NCBI GenBank assembly: GCA_002798195.1
Contig: NWQM01000001.1
Span: forward strand, 248,001-312,000
Source: Lysobacteraceae bacterium NML03-0222
GTDB lineage: Bacteria > Pseudomonadota > Gammaproteobacteria > Xanthomonadales > Xanthomonadaceae
Reading direction: 5' to 3'
Length of the DNA stretch: 64,000 nt
The position numbers and the translations under genes are program-made. Positions 1 to 8,951 of the stretch are shown here, in pieces. Each line of letters opens with the position of its first letter. The stretch's first letter is position 1. The notes under the pieces are model-generated. The model was given only the letters and a program-made list of their open reading frames with translations. It ran no database searches and had not been told where the DNA came from.

Positions 1-1
1 G

Positions 2-2296
2 CCCGATACCGATGACCCCGGTGTGGATGACATCTATCACGATGGCGCGCTGGCACAGATATTGCAGCTTCTGAAGCTGCCCGATGGCACGCTGAAGGTG
101 CTGGTCGAAGGCATCGGCCGGGCGCGCATTGCCGAAATCGAAGAGCGCGAAGGGGCGCTGCTGGCACAGGCGCAGGCGCTGGAGGAAACCGCGACCCATG
201 AGCCGCGTGAGCTTGAGGCCATGACCCGCTCGTTGCTGGGTCTGTTTGAGGAGTACGTCAAATCCAACCGCAAGCTGCCGCCGGAACTGGTGCAGACCCT
301 GGCCGGCATGGAGTCGCCACAGCGCTTTGCCGATACCGTGGCCGCGCATCTGGGCGTGCGCCTTGCCGACAAGCAAAAGCTCCTGGAAACGCTGGATATT
401 GGTCAGCGTTTGGAAATGCTGGTGATGCTGGTCAATGGCGAGCTGGATGTGCAGCAGCTGGAGAAAAAAATCCGTGGCCGGGTCAAAACCCAGATGGAAA
501 AGTCCCAGCGCGAGTATTACCTCAACGAGCAAATGAAGGCGATTCAGAAGGAGCTGGGCGAGGGCGAGGATGGCGTCAACGAACTGGACGAGTTGCTGCG
601 CAAGATCGCCGATGCCGGTATGCCCAAGGCGGTGGAAGCCAAGGCGCGCGCCGAGCACAGCAAGCTCAAGCAAATGTCGCCGATGTCGGCTGAGGCCGGG
701 GTGGTGCGCAATTATCTGGACTGGCTGCTGGGCGTGCCCTGGAAGAAGCGCAGCAAGGTGCGCAAAGACCTGAAAAGGGCACAGGACGTGCTGGATGCCG
801 ACCACTTCGGCCTGGAGAAGGTTAAGGAACGGATTCTGGAGTACCTGGCGGTGCAGTCGCGGGTATCGAAGATGCGCGGGCCGATTTTGTGCCTGGTCGG
901 GCCGCCGGGCGTAGGCAAAACTTCGCTGGGACAGTCGATCGCCAAGGCGACCAATCGCAAATTCGTGCGCATGGCGCTGGGCGGTGTGCGTGACGAGGCG
1001 GAAATCCGTGGACACCGGCGCACCTATGTCGGCTCGATGCCCGGCCGCATCGTGCAGAACCTCAACAAGGCAGGCAGCAAGAACCCGCTGTTTGTGCTGG
1101 ATGAAATCGACAAGATGGCGATGGATTTCCGCGGCGACCCGTCGGCAGCGCTGCTGGAAGTGCTCGACCCCGAACAGAACCACGCCTTCAACGACCACTA
1201 TCTGGAAGTGGATCTGGACTTGTCCGAAGTGATGTTCATCGCCACCTCCAACTCGATGAATATCCCCGGCCCCTTGCTTGACCGCATGGAGGTGATTCGC
1301 ATCCCCGGCTATACCGAGGAGGAAAAGCTCAATATCGCCATGCGTTACCTCGTGCCCAAGCAAATCAAGGCCAATGGTTTGCGCGAGGGAGAAATCCGCA
1401 TTGAAGAAGAAGCCATCCGCGATGCAGTGCGCTACTACACGCGCGAATCGGGGGTGCGTGGGCTGGAGCGCGAAATCGCCAAGATTGCCCGCAAGGTGGT
1501 CAAGGAAATCGCACTGGCAGGCCCGGTGCCAGCCAAGCGCAAGAAGAAGCCGAAGGCCACGGTGGTGAATTCGGCCAATCTTGCCAAGTATCTGGGGGTG
1601 CGACGCTTTGACTTTGGGCGCGCCGAAGCCGATAACGAAGTCGGCCTGGTGACCGGCCTTGCCTGGACGGAAGTCGGCGGCGACCTGCTGCATATCGAAT
1701 CCACCCTGGTGCCGGGCAAGGGTGCCTTGATTCTGACCGGGCAGCTGGGCGATGTGATGAAAGAATCAGCATCTGCTGCGCTTTCGGTGGTGCGCTCGCG
1801 CACCGAGCGCTTTGGCATCGACCTTGAGCTGCTCGCCAAGCACGATGTGCATGTGCATGTGCCGGACGGCGCCACGCCCAAAGACGGCCCCAGCGCCGGT
1901 ATCGCCATGGCGACCGTGCTGGTGTCCACGCTGACCAAGATTCCGGTGCGCGCCGATGTGGCGATGACCGGCGAAATCACCCTGCGCGGGCGAGTTTCGG
2001 CCATTGGTGGCTTGAAGGAAAAGTTGCTGGCGGCCTTGCGGGGCGGCATCAAGACGGTGGTGATTCCGCAGGAGAACGAAAAAGACCTGGCCGACATCCC
2101 GGAAAACGTCACCCGCGACCTCAAAATCATCCCGGTCAAGTGGATTGACGAAGTGCTGGACATTGCCCTGGAGCGCCCATTGACGGCCAAGGCGCAAGCG
2201 CGCAGTGACGTTGCCGAAGATATCCAGACCGTGATTCCGCCGCCGGCCAAGCGCATTACGGACAAGCGCCGCCGCAAGCAGGAAGTCAAGCATTGA
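2..2296 (+). CDS. lon: ATP-dependent protease Lon, 5' end outside the window
   Basis: Cytoplasmic AAA+ serine protease that degrades misfolded and regulatory proteins. The frame is open from base 2, so the first part of the LON substrate-binding domain is missing. 764 residues are visible against roughly 800 for the family. In order: remainder of the N-terminal LON domain and coiled coil, AAA+ module with Walker A GPPGVGKT near visible residue 300 and Walker B LFVLDEIDK near 363, then the C-terminal protease domain. The catalytic dyad is Ser in KDGPSAG (about 631) and Lys in GGLKEKL (about 674). A GTG at base 23 lies inside the gene and is not the start. hupB follows with its own promoter. 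The identity is certain. Confidence 0.98.
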   Translation, partial: PDTDDPGVDDIYHDGALAQILQLLKLPDGTLKVLVEGIGRARIAEIEEREGALLAQAQALEETATHEPRELEAMTRSLLGLFEEYVKSNRKLPPELVQTLAGMESPQRFADTVAAHLGVRLADKQKLLETLDIGQRLEMLVMLVNGELDVQQLEKKIRGRVKTQMEKSQREYYLNEQMKAIQKELGEGEDGVNELDELLRKIADAGMPKAVEAKARAEHSKLKQMSPMSAEAGVVRNYLDWLLGVPWKKRSKVRKDLKRAQDVLDADHFGLEKVKERILEYLAVQSRVSKMRGPILCLVGPPGVGKTSLGQSIAKATNRKFVRMALGGVRDEAEIRGHRRTYVGSMPGRIVQNLNKAGSKNPLFVLDEIDKMAMDFRGDPSAALLEVLDPEQNHAFNDHYLEVDLDLSEVMFIATSNSMNIPGPLLDRMEVIRIPGYTEEEKLNIAMRYLVPKQIKANGLREGEIRIEEEAIRDAVRYYTRESGVRGLEREIAKIARKVVKEIALAGPVPAKRKKKPKATVVNSANLAKYLGVRRFDFGRAEADNEVGLVTGLAWTEVGGDLLHIESTLVPGKGALILTGQLGDVMKESASAALSVVRSRTERFGIDLELLAKHDVHVHVPDGATPKDGPSAGIAMATVLVSTLTKIPVRADVAMTGEITLRGRVSAIGGLKEKLLAALRGGIKTVVIPQENEKDLADIPENVTRDLKIIPVKWIDEVLDIALERPLTAKAQARSDVAEDIQTVIPPPAKRITDKRRRKQEVKH

Positions 2297-2350
2297 AGCT
2301 GCAAGCAATGCCCGCTATTGGCCGGCCGCAGCGCGGGGCAAAGGTTTCTC

Positions 2351-2379
2351 TTGCCCCGTCTCTTGGCTGGCTGTATAAA
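2351..2379 (+). promoter_or_regulatory. Candidate sigma70 promoter for hupB
   Basis: TTGCCC at 2351-2356 and TATAAA at 2374-2379 are separated by 17 bases. This lies 88 bases before the hupB start and would give a leader of about 80 nt. It agrees with hupB being transcribed separately from lon, although no terminator is seen between them. Consensus match only. Confidence 0.5.
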
Positions 2380-2466
2380 AGGCAGTCTGCGGCTTGATGA
2401 TAGAGCCACCGATTTCACTACAAGGCAGCGGAATGCTGCTTTACATAAACCCCAAGGAGTCCAAGA

Positions 2467-2739
2467 ATGAACAAGGCTGATTTGATTGACGCCATCGCCC
2501 AGCACGCCAACCTGACCAAGGCCGATGCCGGCCGTGCACTGGATGGCTTCATTAGTGCGGTGAGCAATGCGCTGAGCTCGGGTGATACCGTTGCCATCGC
2601 CGGCTTTGGCAGCTTCGAAGTGCGTGAGCGCGCCGAGCGCACTGGCCGTAACCCCAAGACCGGTGAAGCCCTGACCATCGCCGCTTCCAAGGCGCCGGCC
2701 TTCAAGGCTGGCAAGGCACTGAAGGACGCAGTCAACTGA
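2467..2739 (+). CDS. hupB: DNA-binding protein HU (beta type)
   Basis: Small histone-like nucleoid protein that bends DNA as a dimer. The 90-residue length is exactly that of the family. The N-terminal helical dimerisation part (MNKADLIDAIA) is followed by the signature GFGSFEVRERAERTGRNP and the DNA-binding arm. The start is supported by AAGGAG eight bases upstream. It lies directly downstream of lon, an arrangement common in gamma-proteobacteria, and is followed by a strong intrinsic terminator. Could only be confused with the alpha paralogue; position next to lon favours HupB. Confidence 0.97.
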   Translation: MNKADLIDAIAQHANLTKADAGRALDGFISAVSNALSSGDTVAIAGFGSFEVRERAERTGRNPKTGEALTIAASKAPAFKAGKALKDAVN

Positions 2740-2758
2740 TTCGCAGCATGCCTTGTGC

Positions 2759-2785
2759 AAAGCCCGGCCTGAGTGCCGGGCTTTT
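2759..2785 (+). terminator. Intrinsic terminator after hupB
   Basis: AAAGCCCGGC and GCCGGGCTTTT pair around a six-base loop, and the run of T follows directly. It is placed 20 bases after the hupB stop. Confidence 0.9.
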
Positions 2786-2787
2786 GT

Positions 2788-2816
2788 TTGCAGTATGCGA
2801 AAAACAAGGTTATGAT
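2788..2816 (+). promoter_or_regulatory. Promoter for tRNA-Val
   Basis: TTGCAG (2788-2793), a 17-base spacer and TATGAT (2811-2816). The predicted start is about 25 bases before the mature tRNA. It begins immediately after the hupB terminator. The GC-rich stretch after the -10 may act as a stringent discriminator, which is inference. Confidence 0.7.
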
Positions 2817-2848
2817 GCGCGCCCGCACAGGCTTCGAGCCTTTGTGAC

Positions 2849-2923
2849 GGGAGCTTAGCTCAGCGGTAGAGCGTCTCCCTTACAAGGAGAGGGTCGGGGG
2901 TTCGATCCCCTCAGCTCCCACCA
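2849..2923 (+). tRNA. tRNA-Val (anticodon TAC)
   Basis: The cloverleaf is complete: acceptor GGGAGCT pairs with AGCTCCC, anticodon stem TCTCC/GGAGA encloses the loop CTTACAA with anticodon TAC at 2881-2883, and the T arm carries GTTCGAT. CCA is encoded (2921-2923). The length is 75 nt. Confidence 0.97.
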
Positions 2924-3060
2924 TATAAATCAATAGGTTAGGTGTTGTTGAAAGGGGTGCTCTCTAATTAACTCCCTAAAACCTGGCGGGTCTGGCAATG
3001 TCAGATATCGGCACTTTGCAATGAATGTAAGCATTCAGGCAAAAAATCGATAAAAAGTTG

Positions 3061-3089
3061 TTGCAAGATTCGAAAGTTGGTTGTATAGT
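3061..3089 (+). promoter_or_regulatory. Promoter for tRNA-Asp
   Basis: TTGCAA (3061-3066), 17 bases, TATAGT (3084-3089). The predicted start is about seven bases before the mature tRNA-Asp at 3103. It indicates that the second tRNA is not solely dependent on the tRNA-Val promoter. Confidence 0.7.
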
Positions 3090-3102
3090 TTCAATTCTTC
3101 GC

Positions 3103-3179
3103 GGAGCGGTAGTTCAGCTGGTTAGAATGCTGGCCTGTCACGCCGGAGGTCGCGGGTTCGAGTCCCGTCCGCTCCGCCA
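3103..3179 (+). tRNA. tRNA-Asp (anticodon GTC)
   Basis: Acceptor GGAGCGG pairs with CCGCTCC, the anticodon GTC is at 3137-3139, and the T arm holds GGTTCGAGTCC. The 77-nt gene ends in an encoded CCA. The tRNA-Val/tRNA-Asp pair between hupB and ppiD is a familiar arrangement in Xanthomonas relatives. Confidence 0.97.
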
Positions 3180-3190
3180 TTTGATATAAG

Positions 3191-3217
3191 AAACCTCGCA
3201 GCAATGCGGGGTTTTTT
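3191..3217 (+). terminator. Intrinsic terminator after tRNA-Asp
   Basis: CCTCGC and GCGGGG pair (one G-U) around GCAAT-type loop sequence and are followed by six T. It closes the tRNA unit before ppiD. Confidence 0.85.
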
Positions 3218-3324
3218 GTTTTCGTAAGCTGCAGCGTATTGCCTGAGCGGCCGCAAAGAGGACAAGCAACTCGCCCGGAGGCAGGTTAAACTGCCCGGCT
3301 ACGTTTTGCGTTTACGGAAATCAC

Positions 3325-5295
3325 ATGCTGCAAGCACTTCGTGAAAAATCCAGTGGCTGGGTTGCCACAGTCATTCTGGGGCTTTTGATCGTGCCATTTG
3401 CCTTGTTTGGCATTGGCGACTACATGACCGGGCGGATGGAAAACTACGCCGCCAAAATCAAGACGCCGCCCAGCTGGTGGCAGTCCGCGCCGTCCATCTG
3501 GCCGCTATCGAGACTCTGGGACGAGGAGGAAATCAGTCTTCAGGACTTCCGCATCCGTCTTGATATCGAGCGCAATCAGGCGCGTCAGGCGCAGGGTGAG
3601 CAGTTTGATAGCCGTGCTTTTGAGTCGGCCGAGAACAAGCGTCGCATTTTGGACATGATGGTGGATGAGCGTCTGGCGCAAATCGCTGCACGTGAGGCGG
3701 GCGTGGTGATTCCCGATGAGCTGGTGCGCCGCAGCATCCAGAGCTATCCGCAATTCCAGGTGGACGGCAAGTTCAATGCGCAGCGTTATCAGGCGATGCT
3801 CTCTGGCGCCAATCCGCCGATGACGCCGCGGATGTTTGAAAACAGCATTCGCGATGATTTGATGACCGTAGCGCTCACTGGTGCCTTGGCGCGCTCGGCC
3901 TTTGTTTCCAAGCCCTATAGCGAGCGCTTGCTGTCCTTGCTGCTGGAAAAGCGGGATGTCTCTGCACTGCATATTGAATTGAAGCCGGATACCGCCGAGG
4001 TCAGCGCAGCTGAAATCGAGGCTTGGTACAAGGGGCATGGCGATGATTACCAGTCCCCGGAAACGGTCACGCTGGAATATGTCGAGGTCAATGCAGCCAA
4101 TCTGCCCGAGCCGGGCACCGATGAGGCGCAACTGCGTGCCCGTTATGAGGCGCAGAAGTCCCGCTTTGGGACGGCCGAGCAGCGTTTGGTGTCGCATATC
4201 CTGATTGAAGCCGATGCCGCTGCGGGCGCCGATGCGCAAAAGGCGGCACAGGAAAAAGCCGCCCAACTGGCCGCGCAGGCGCGCGCCGGGGCTGATTTTG
4301 CCGCACTTGCCAAGGCCAATTCGGCGGATGCAGGCTCTGCGTCCAATGGCGGTGACCTCGGCTGGATTGAGCGCAATGGCCTGATGGTCAAACCGTTTGA
4401 AGACGCGGTGTTTGCCACCGATGGCGTGGCGATTACCGACCCGGTGAAGAGCGATTTTGGCTGGCACGTCATCCAGGTGCGTGAGGTGCGTGGTGGCGCC
4501 ACCCGCAGTTTTGAAGAAGTGCGTGAGGAGCTGCTGCGCGAAGAGCAGGCCAATGGTCGTGAGCGCGCCTATAACGCGCTTTTGGGCACGCTGGTGGATG
4601 ATTTGATGAAAAACCCGGCAGGCTTTGCCGAGGCTGCGGCAAAGCATGGTCTGAGCGTAGAGAAGGCAACGCTTGCCAAAGGCGCAGGGGAGGGCATTCT
4701 GGCCTTGCCTGCGGTGCAGCGCGAGGCGTTTTCCGATAGCCGCATTCAAAGTGGTGGTGTGAGTGACCCGGTGAATATCACTGCTGAGCACAGTGTGTTG
4801 TTGCGCGTGGTTTCACACCAGGAGCAACAGCCGCTGGCGCTGGACAAGGTGCGTGACCAGGTGGTCGCCGCTGTGCGTGCTGACCGTGCTTCCAAGGCGG
4901 CTCAGAAGATGGCTGACGACATGGTTGCTGCGCTGCGCAAGGGTGAGCCGCTGGCGGCTCAGGCTGCGGCAGTGGGAGCGCAACTGCGCGACTTACCGGG
5001 CATCATGCGGCATATCCCAGTGCTGACTGCGGATGCGATGAAGGCGATTTTCGAGGCGCCCAAGCCGACGGAGGCCGCCCCTTCTGCCGGGCATGTGCAG
5101 CTGCCCGATGGCAGTTGGATGGTATTCCAAGTGCGCGCAGTGCACGATGGCAAGGATGACCAAACCATGCCGCCTGCCGAGCGTGAACTGCTGCGTCAGC
5201 AGTTGGCAGTTGGCAGTGGCAATCAGGCAGCGATGAGCCTGGTGGCGCAGCTGCGCAAGCAGGTTAAGGTGGATGTAGCCGAAAGCCAGCTTTGA
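3325..5295 (+). CDS. ppiD: Periplasmic chaperone / PPIase-like protein PpiD
   Basis: Inner-membrane-anchored folding factor that assists proteins leaving the Sec translocon. A single N-terminal membrane anchor (about residues 12-34, rich in V, I, L and F) is followed by a SurA_N-like helical region. A parvulin (rotamase) domain spans about residues 285-388, with VSHILIEAD and the GGDLGWIERNG motif, and then a second degenerate C-terminal module. 656 residues fits the PpiD family (about 620-660). Gene order lon-hupB-(tRNAs)-ppiD matches relatives. E. coli PpiD lacks strong isomerase activity, so the role here is best read as chaperone. Confidence 0.93.
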   Translation: MLQALREKSSGWVATVILGLLIVPFALFGIGDYMTGRMENYAAKIKTPPSWWQSAPSIWPLSRLWDEEEISLQDFRIRLDIERNQARQAQGEQFDSRAFESAENKRRILDMMVDERLAQIAAREAGVVIPDELVRRSIQSYPQFQVDGKFNAQRYQAMLSGANPPMTPRMFENSIRDDLMTVALTGALARSAFVSKPYSERLLSLLLEKRDVSALHIELKPDTAEVSAAEIEAWYKGHGDDYQSPETVTLEYVEVNAANLPEPGTDEAQLRARYEAQKSRFGTAEQRLVSHILIEADAAAGADAQKAAQEKAAQLAAQARAGADFAALAKANSADAGSASNGGDLGWIERNGLMVKPFEDAVFATDGVAITDPVKSDFGWHVIQVREVRGGATRSFEEVREELLREEQANGRERAYNALLGTLVDDLMKNPAGFAEAAAKHGLSVEKATLAKGAGEGILALPAVQREAFSDSRIQSGGVSDPVNITAEHSVLLRVVSHQEQQPLALDKVRDQVVAAVRADRASKAAQKMADDMVAALRKGEPLAAQAAAVGAQLRDLPGIMRHIPVLTADAMKAIFEAPKPTEAAPSAGHVQLPDGSWMVFQVRAVHDGKDDQTMPPAERELLRQQLAVGSGNQAAMSLVAQLRKQVKVDVAESQL

Positions 5296-5317
5296 TTGGA
5301 ATGCTTGAATGATGCAC

Positions 5318-5350
5318 AAAAATGCCCCCGGTTTCGGGGGCATTTGTTTT
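5318..5350. terminator. Bidirectional intrinsic terminator between ppiD and fabI
   Basis: AAAATGCCCCCG and CGGGGGCATTT pair around the loop GTTT, with T-rich sequence on the plus side and A-rich sequence before it. It can therefore serve the convergent ppiD (+) and fabI (-). Confidence 0.88.
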
Positions 5351-5370
5351 CAAGCCGAAAGGCTTTGCGC

Positions 5371-6159
5371 TCAATCATTCAGGCCCGTCATGCCCAGGAT
5401 GTTGTAGCCGGAGTCGACATAGGTGACTTCGCCGGTGACGGCGCTGGCAAGATCCGAGCACAGGAAGGCGGCGACATTGCCGACTTCTTCGATGGTAACC
5501 GTGCGGCGTAGTGGCGCGTTTTCTTCCACATGCCCCAGAATCTTGCGGAAGCCGCCGATGCCGGCGGCGGCCAGGGTCTTGATGGGGCCTGCGGACACGG
5601 CATTGACACGGATGCCTTCGGGGCCAAGGTTATAGGCCAGGTAGCGCACCGTGGCTTCCAGGCTGGCCTTGGCAACACCCATCACGTTATAGCCCTGCAA
5701 GGCGCGCTCGGCGCCGAGGTAGGAGAGCGTCAGCACTGCACCGTTGCGCCCGGCCATCATCGGGCGCGCTGCAGCGGCCAAGGCCGCCAGCGAATAGGCG
5801 GAAATATCATGGGCGATGGCGAAGTTTTCACGGGTCAGGCCATCGAGGAACTGCCCGGCGATGGCTTCGCGCGGAGCATAGGCGATGGCATGAATCAGGA
5901 TGTCAAAACCGTCCCAATGCTTGCCAAGTTCGGCAAAACAATCGGCGATTTGTGCATCGGATGAAACATCCAGGGGAATGACGATATCACTGCCGTATTC
6001 TTTGGCAGCGGCCTCGACACGCGATTTGAGCTTGTCGTTTTGGTAGGTGAATGCCAGTTCTGCGCCTTCGCGACGCATGGCCTCGGCGATGCCGTTGGCG
6101 ATGGAGCGCTCACTGGCGATGCCGGTGATGAGTGCGCGCTTGCCTTGCAGAAAACCCAT
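5371..6159 (-). CDS. fabI: Enoyl-[acyl-carrier-protein] reductase (NADH), FabI
   Basis: Catalyses the last reductive step of each fatty acid elongation cycle in the cytoplasm. 262 residues, as usual for FabI. It is an SDR-fold protein whose N-terminal nucleotide site reads GKRALITGIASERSIA, typical of FabI rather than classical SDRs. The catalytic Tyr-x6-Lys pair is Tyr157 and Lys164 in GYNVMGVAKAS. GGAG lies about ten bases before the ATG. It is 46 bases downstream of the lytic transglycosylase gene on the same strand with no terminator seen between, so it could be the last gene of that unit. Confidence 0.97.
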   Translation of the reverse strand: MGFLQGKRALITGIASERSIANGIAEAMRREGAELAFTYQNDKLKSRVEAAAKEYGSDIVIPLDVSSDAQIADCFAELGKHWDGFDILIHAIAYAPREAIAGQFLDGLTRENFAIAHDISAYSLAALAAAARPMMAGRNGAVLTLSYLGAERALQGYNVMGVAKASLEATVRYLAYNLGPEGIRVNAVSAGPIKTLAAAGIGGFRKILGHVEENAPLRRTVTIEEVGNVAAFLCSDLASAVTGEVTYVDSGYNILGMTGLND

Positions 6160-6205
6160 GCTTGCTGCTCCGTTTGCGGTTGGTTGAAAGCCTGTAGTTT
6201 GCCCG

Positions 6206-7501
6206 TTATGGACGGGTTTCGTCGAGCTTCAAAACCATACCCGGGCGTAGTGTCGAGGTCGGCCGCAAGCCGTTCAGGCGCATCAGTTCCGTAGTGCTGA
6301 TGCCATGGCGGCGGGTGATGCTCCACAGGGAGTCGCCGTGCTTGACGGTGTGGGTGGCTGGGCGGGCGCGTTGACCATTACTTGCAAGTTGGCCTGCGGC
6401 ACTGCCGCTGGCGATGACGCTGCTGGTCAGCGCGCGGCGCGCCGTTGCCGCTACGGTTGCTGCCGAGCTGGCAGCCGGTGCCAAGAGCTGCGGCGCGTGA
6501 TTGCCAGTGCGCAATGCACCGCTGGCAAGTGCGGGGTTGAGGCGTGCCAGCATGGCAGGGTTGAGTGCGCGCGTTTGCGCCCACTGTTGCATACTGGTGG
6601 CGCTGCCCGTTTCGGTGGCGACAAGACGCGGTACCGGACGATCCAGCCGGGCACGCCAGTCGGCCTGCCGGCCAGCCTGCTTCATCAGGCAGGAAATGGC
6701 ATGGAGTTTTTCCACATAAGCGCGGCTGATGGCAGGGATGCCGCTGTTGATCTTGCCAAGGTCGGCATTGCGCGGCGATTGCCCGCTCTGTCGGATGGCG
6801 CCGAGGATGCGATATTCACCGGCGTTATAGCCCATCATCGCCAGTTGCCAGTTGCCACCGAACATCTTGTGCAGGTTCTGCAGATAACGCACGGCGGCAC
6901 GGGTGGATTCGATGACCGAATAGCGCCCGTCGTAACTGCCGCTCATGGTGATGCCCTGATTGCGGGCGGTGGTGGCGATGAACTGCCACATCCCGGCAGG
7001 GCCTGCGCCGCTTCTGGCCGCAGGGTTGTAGCGGCTTTCGATAAATGGAATCAATGCGTATTCGCTGGGCAGTCCGGCCTTGACGATTTCATCGACCACA
7101 TAACCGAACAAGGCCAGAAGCTCGTCATCGGGATTGGCCAGGCGTTGCGGCGCACGCGCGTAATGGCTGCGCCAGCGCATATTGGCCGCTTCGCAGCCCG
7201 AGCCGGAGAGGTTATCCAGAAGCTGCTGATGGATTTCCAGCCCGTTGCGCATATCGGGTGCTCCGGCAGCAGCGTTGTTGACAGGCTGGGCTGCGGCATC
7301 GGTATTTTCAGCCACGGGCACGGCGGCAGTTGCCATGCTCTCGGACGCAGGAACGACAGGCTCAAGGGCGGCTTCAGCGGCAGTCGCAGCCGGTGTTGCC
7401 GCCGCCATATCCGCTTGCGGATTGTCGTCGGCAGGCGGTGTGGCCTTGAGTGGCAGGGCGCCAAGGCATAACAGCAGTGGGGCAAATCGCAAAGTTTTCA
7501 T
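6206..7501 (-). CDS. mltD: Membrane-bound lytic murein transglycosylase D-like protein
   Basis: Cleaves peptidoglycan glycan strands in the periplasm. The 431-residue protein has an N-terminal export signal and an Ala/Pro-rich linker to about residue 80. The SLT domain follows, with catalytic Glu155 in PFIESRYNP and the GPAGMWQF motif. One LysM peptidoglycan-binding module ends the protein (about 384-431, HTVKHGDSLWSI). E. coli MltD has two LysM modules and a clear lipobox; here I see one LysM and no convincing lipobox Cys after the signal, so membrane anchoring is uncertain. The start overlaps the gloB stop (ATGA), showing co-translation with gloB. Confidence 0.9.
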   Translation of the reverse strand: MKTLRFAPLLLCLGALPLKATPPADDNPQADMAAATPAATAAEAALEPVVPASESMATAAVPVAENTDAAAQPVNNAAAGAPDMRNGLEIHQQLLDNLSGSGCEAANMRWRSHYARAPQRLANPDDELLALFGYVVDEIVKAGLPSEYALIPFIESRYNPAARSGAGPAGMWQFIATTARNQGITMSGSYDGRYSVIESTRAAVRYLQNLHKMFGGNWQLAMMGYNAGEYRILGAIRQSGQSPRNADLGKINSGIPAISRAYVEKLHAISCLMKQAGRQADWRARLDRPVPRLVATETGSATSMQQWAQTRALNPAMLARLNPALASGALRTGNHAPQLLAPAASSAATVAATARRALTSSVIASGSAAGQLASNGQRARPATHTVKHGDSLWSITRRHGISTTELMRLNGLRPTSTLRPGMVLKLDETRP

Positions 7502-8265
7502 GCACGAAAATCATCCTTCCATCGGCGCAGACAGGCGAAAGCCTCAACGCGGCTGGTGGCGGGCTGGCCTTGATGGGCAGCGATGGCAGCGCGTACCTCG
7601 GCATCATCCAGACGCAGAAACGGGTTGCTCTCAAGCTCGCTTGAGAGCGGCACCGGCAGCGTTGGCTGGTTGGCTTGACGCTGCGCCTTGGCTGCCTCCA
7701 TGCGCGCGCCCAGTGCTGCATTGTGCGGCATGACGGTGCGGGCAAATGCGGCATTGGCGAGCGTGTATTCATGCGCGCAGCACACTTGCGTATCAGCAGG
7801 CAGTGCCGCAAGCCGATCCAACGAGGCCAGCATGGTGGGGGCATCACCTTCAAACATTCGCCCGCAACCCAGGCTGAACAGGGTATCGCCACAGAACAGC
7901 AAGCCATGCCCGTAATAGGCGATATGGCTGCGGGTATGGCCGTGGACTTCAATCACTTCAAAGCGGTAATCCCCGGCCTGCAATACATCGCCTGCAGCCA
8001 CGCGCCTGCTGGCATGGGGGATGCGTGCATCATGCGGGGCGAATACTTCAATCTCCGGCCAATGCGCCAGCAGCGCCGGGACGCCGCCGATATGGTCGCC
8101 GTGGTGATGGGTCAGCAAGATGGCACAGGGCGCCGGGCCATCGCCAAAACGCGCCAATACCGGCGCGGCCTCGCCGGGATCAACCAACACAGGGCCGGTA
8201 TCGCGGTTGGGCAGCCACCACAGATAATTGTTATGGGCAAAGGGCAGTGGGGGAGGCGGCAACAC
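7498..8265 (-). CDS. gloB: Hydroxyacylglutathione hydrolase (glyoxalase II)
   Basis: Hydrolyses S-lactoylglutathione to lactate and glutathione, the second step of methylglyoxal detoxification. It is a metallo-beta-lactamase fold with the metal site LTHHHGDHIGG, then HGHTRSH, FCGDTLF and CCAHEYT. The C-terminal part ends RRWKDDFRA. The GTG at 8265 gives 255 residues beginning with LPPPPLPFAHNNYLWWL, which matches where family members begin. Another GTG at 8289 would give 263 residues. Neither has a strong ribosome site. The frame stays open to 8460 but that extension overlaps the divergent gene. Confidence 0.93.
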   Translation of the reverse strand: MLPPPPLPFAHNNYLWWLPNRDTGPVLVDPGEAAPVLARFGDGPAPCAILLTHHHGDHIGGVPALLAHWPEIEVFAPHDARIPHASRRVAAGDVLQAGDYRFEVIEVHGHTRSHIAYYGHGLLFCGDTLFSLGCGRMFEGDAPTMLASLDRLAALPADTQVCCAHEYTLANAAFARTVMPHNAALGARMEAAKAQRQANQPTLPVPLSSELESNPFLRLDDAEVRAAIAAHQGQPATSRVEAFACLRRWKDDFRA

Positions 8266-8294
8266 GGTTTGGAGATTGGGCAAGTCCACGTAGA

Positions 8295-8951
8295 ATGGCG
8301 AAGATGCCTGTCCTGACTGCCCGCCGTCAACCTGAACCGCCTGCCGACTGGTTTGCCAGTCAGGCCGCAGCGATGTTGCTGGCAAGCGAAACTGGACTGC
8401 TTGCCCAGGCGCTGGAAGCGCGTCCGGGTTTGCCCTGGCTTGTGTTCTCGGCAGCGGCAAGACCGGCTGAAATCAGCGCGCCGCTGGGCGTGTGGCTATC
8501 GCCACGGCGGCAGGGCTGGGGCGGTGATTGGTATTGCTCGCAGGATCTGCTACCGCTGCAGAGCGAATCCATCGCGACCATCGTGGTTCAGCATGTGGGC
8601 AGCCCGGCCAGTGCCCTGCCATGGCTTTCCGAATGCGCACGCGTGCTCTTGCCCGGCGGCAGATTATGGCTGTTTGCGCTCAATCCGCTCTCGCCCTATC
8701 GGCGACACTGGCTGGGTGTGGATGTCCATGCCCATGAGCCGTTCAGCTGGCGGCGCAGCCTGCGCCGGGCGCAGTTGCAGACCGACGCCCTGACGTTGGG
8801 GCTGGGGGCGCGCTGGCATCCTCAGGTGGACGCGCGCCTGCAACATGGTGCCGGGATTCGTGCGGCCTATGTATTGCAGGCAGAAAAACGTCGCATCCCG
8901 TTGACCCGTATTCCGGCAAGAGGGCTGCGCCCGATGGATGTGGCGGCATGA
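8295..8951 (+). CDS. SAM-dependent methyltransferase-like protein
   Basis: A 218-residue protein resembling class I methyltransferases: the middle part PLQSESIATIVVQHV followed by LSECARVLLPGGRLWLFALNP is the typical post-motif II/III region. The glycine-rich motif I expected before it is not obvious (the region around WLVFSAAARP is atypical), so activity is uncertain. Homologues are found next to gloB and rnhA in related bacteria, which is recalled knowledge. The start is ATG 8295; ATG 8304 is possible. Its stop overlaps the rnhA start (ATGA), so the two are coupled. The divergent gloB begins only 5-29 bases away. Confidence 0.75.
   Translation: MAKMPVLTARRQPEPPADWFASQAAAMLLASETGLLAQALEARPGLPWLVFSAAARPAEISAPLGVWLSPRRQGWGGDWYCSQDLLPLQSESIATIVVQHVGSPASALPWLSECARVLLPGGRLWLFALNPLSPYRRHWLGVDVHAHEPFSWRRSLRRAQLQTDALTLGLGARWHPQVDARLQHGAGIRAAYVLQAEKRRIPLTRIPARGLRPMDVAA

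Noticed and set aside
1435..2760. A 441-codon open frame antisense to lon and hupB
   Set aside because: Spans two clear genes and the intergenic promoter; composition is that of a shadow frame.
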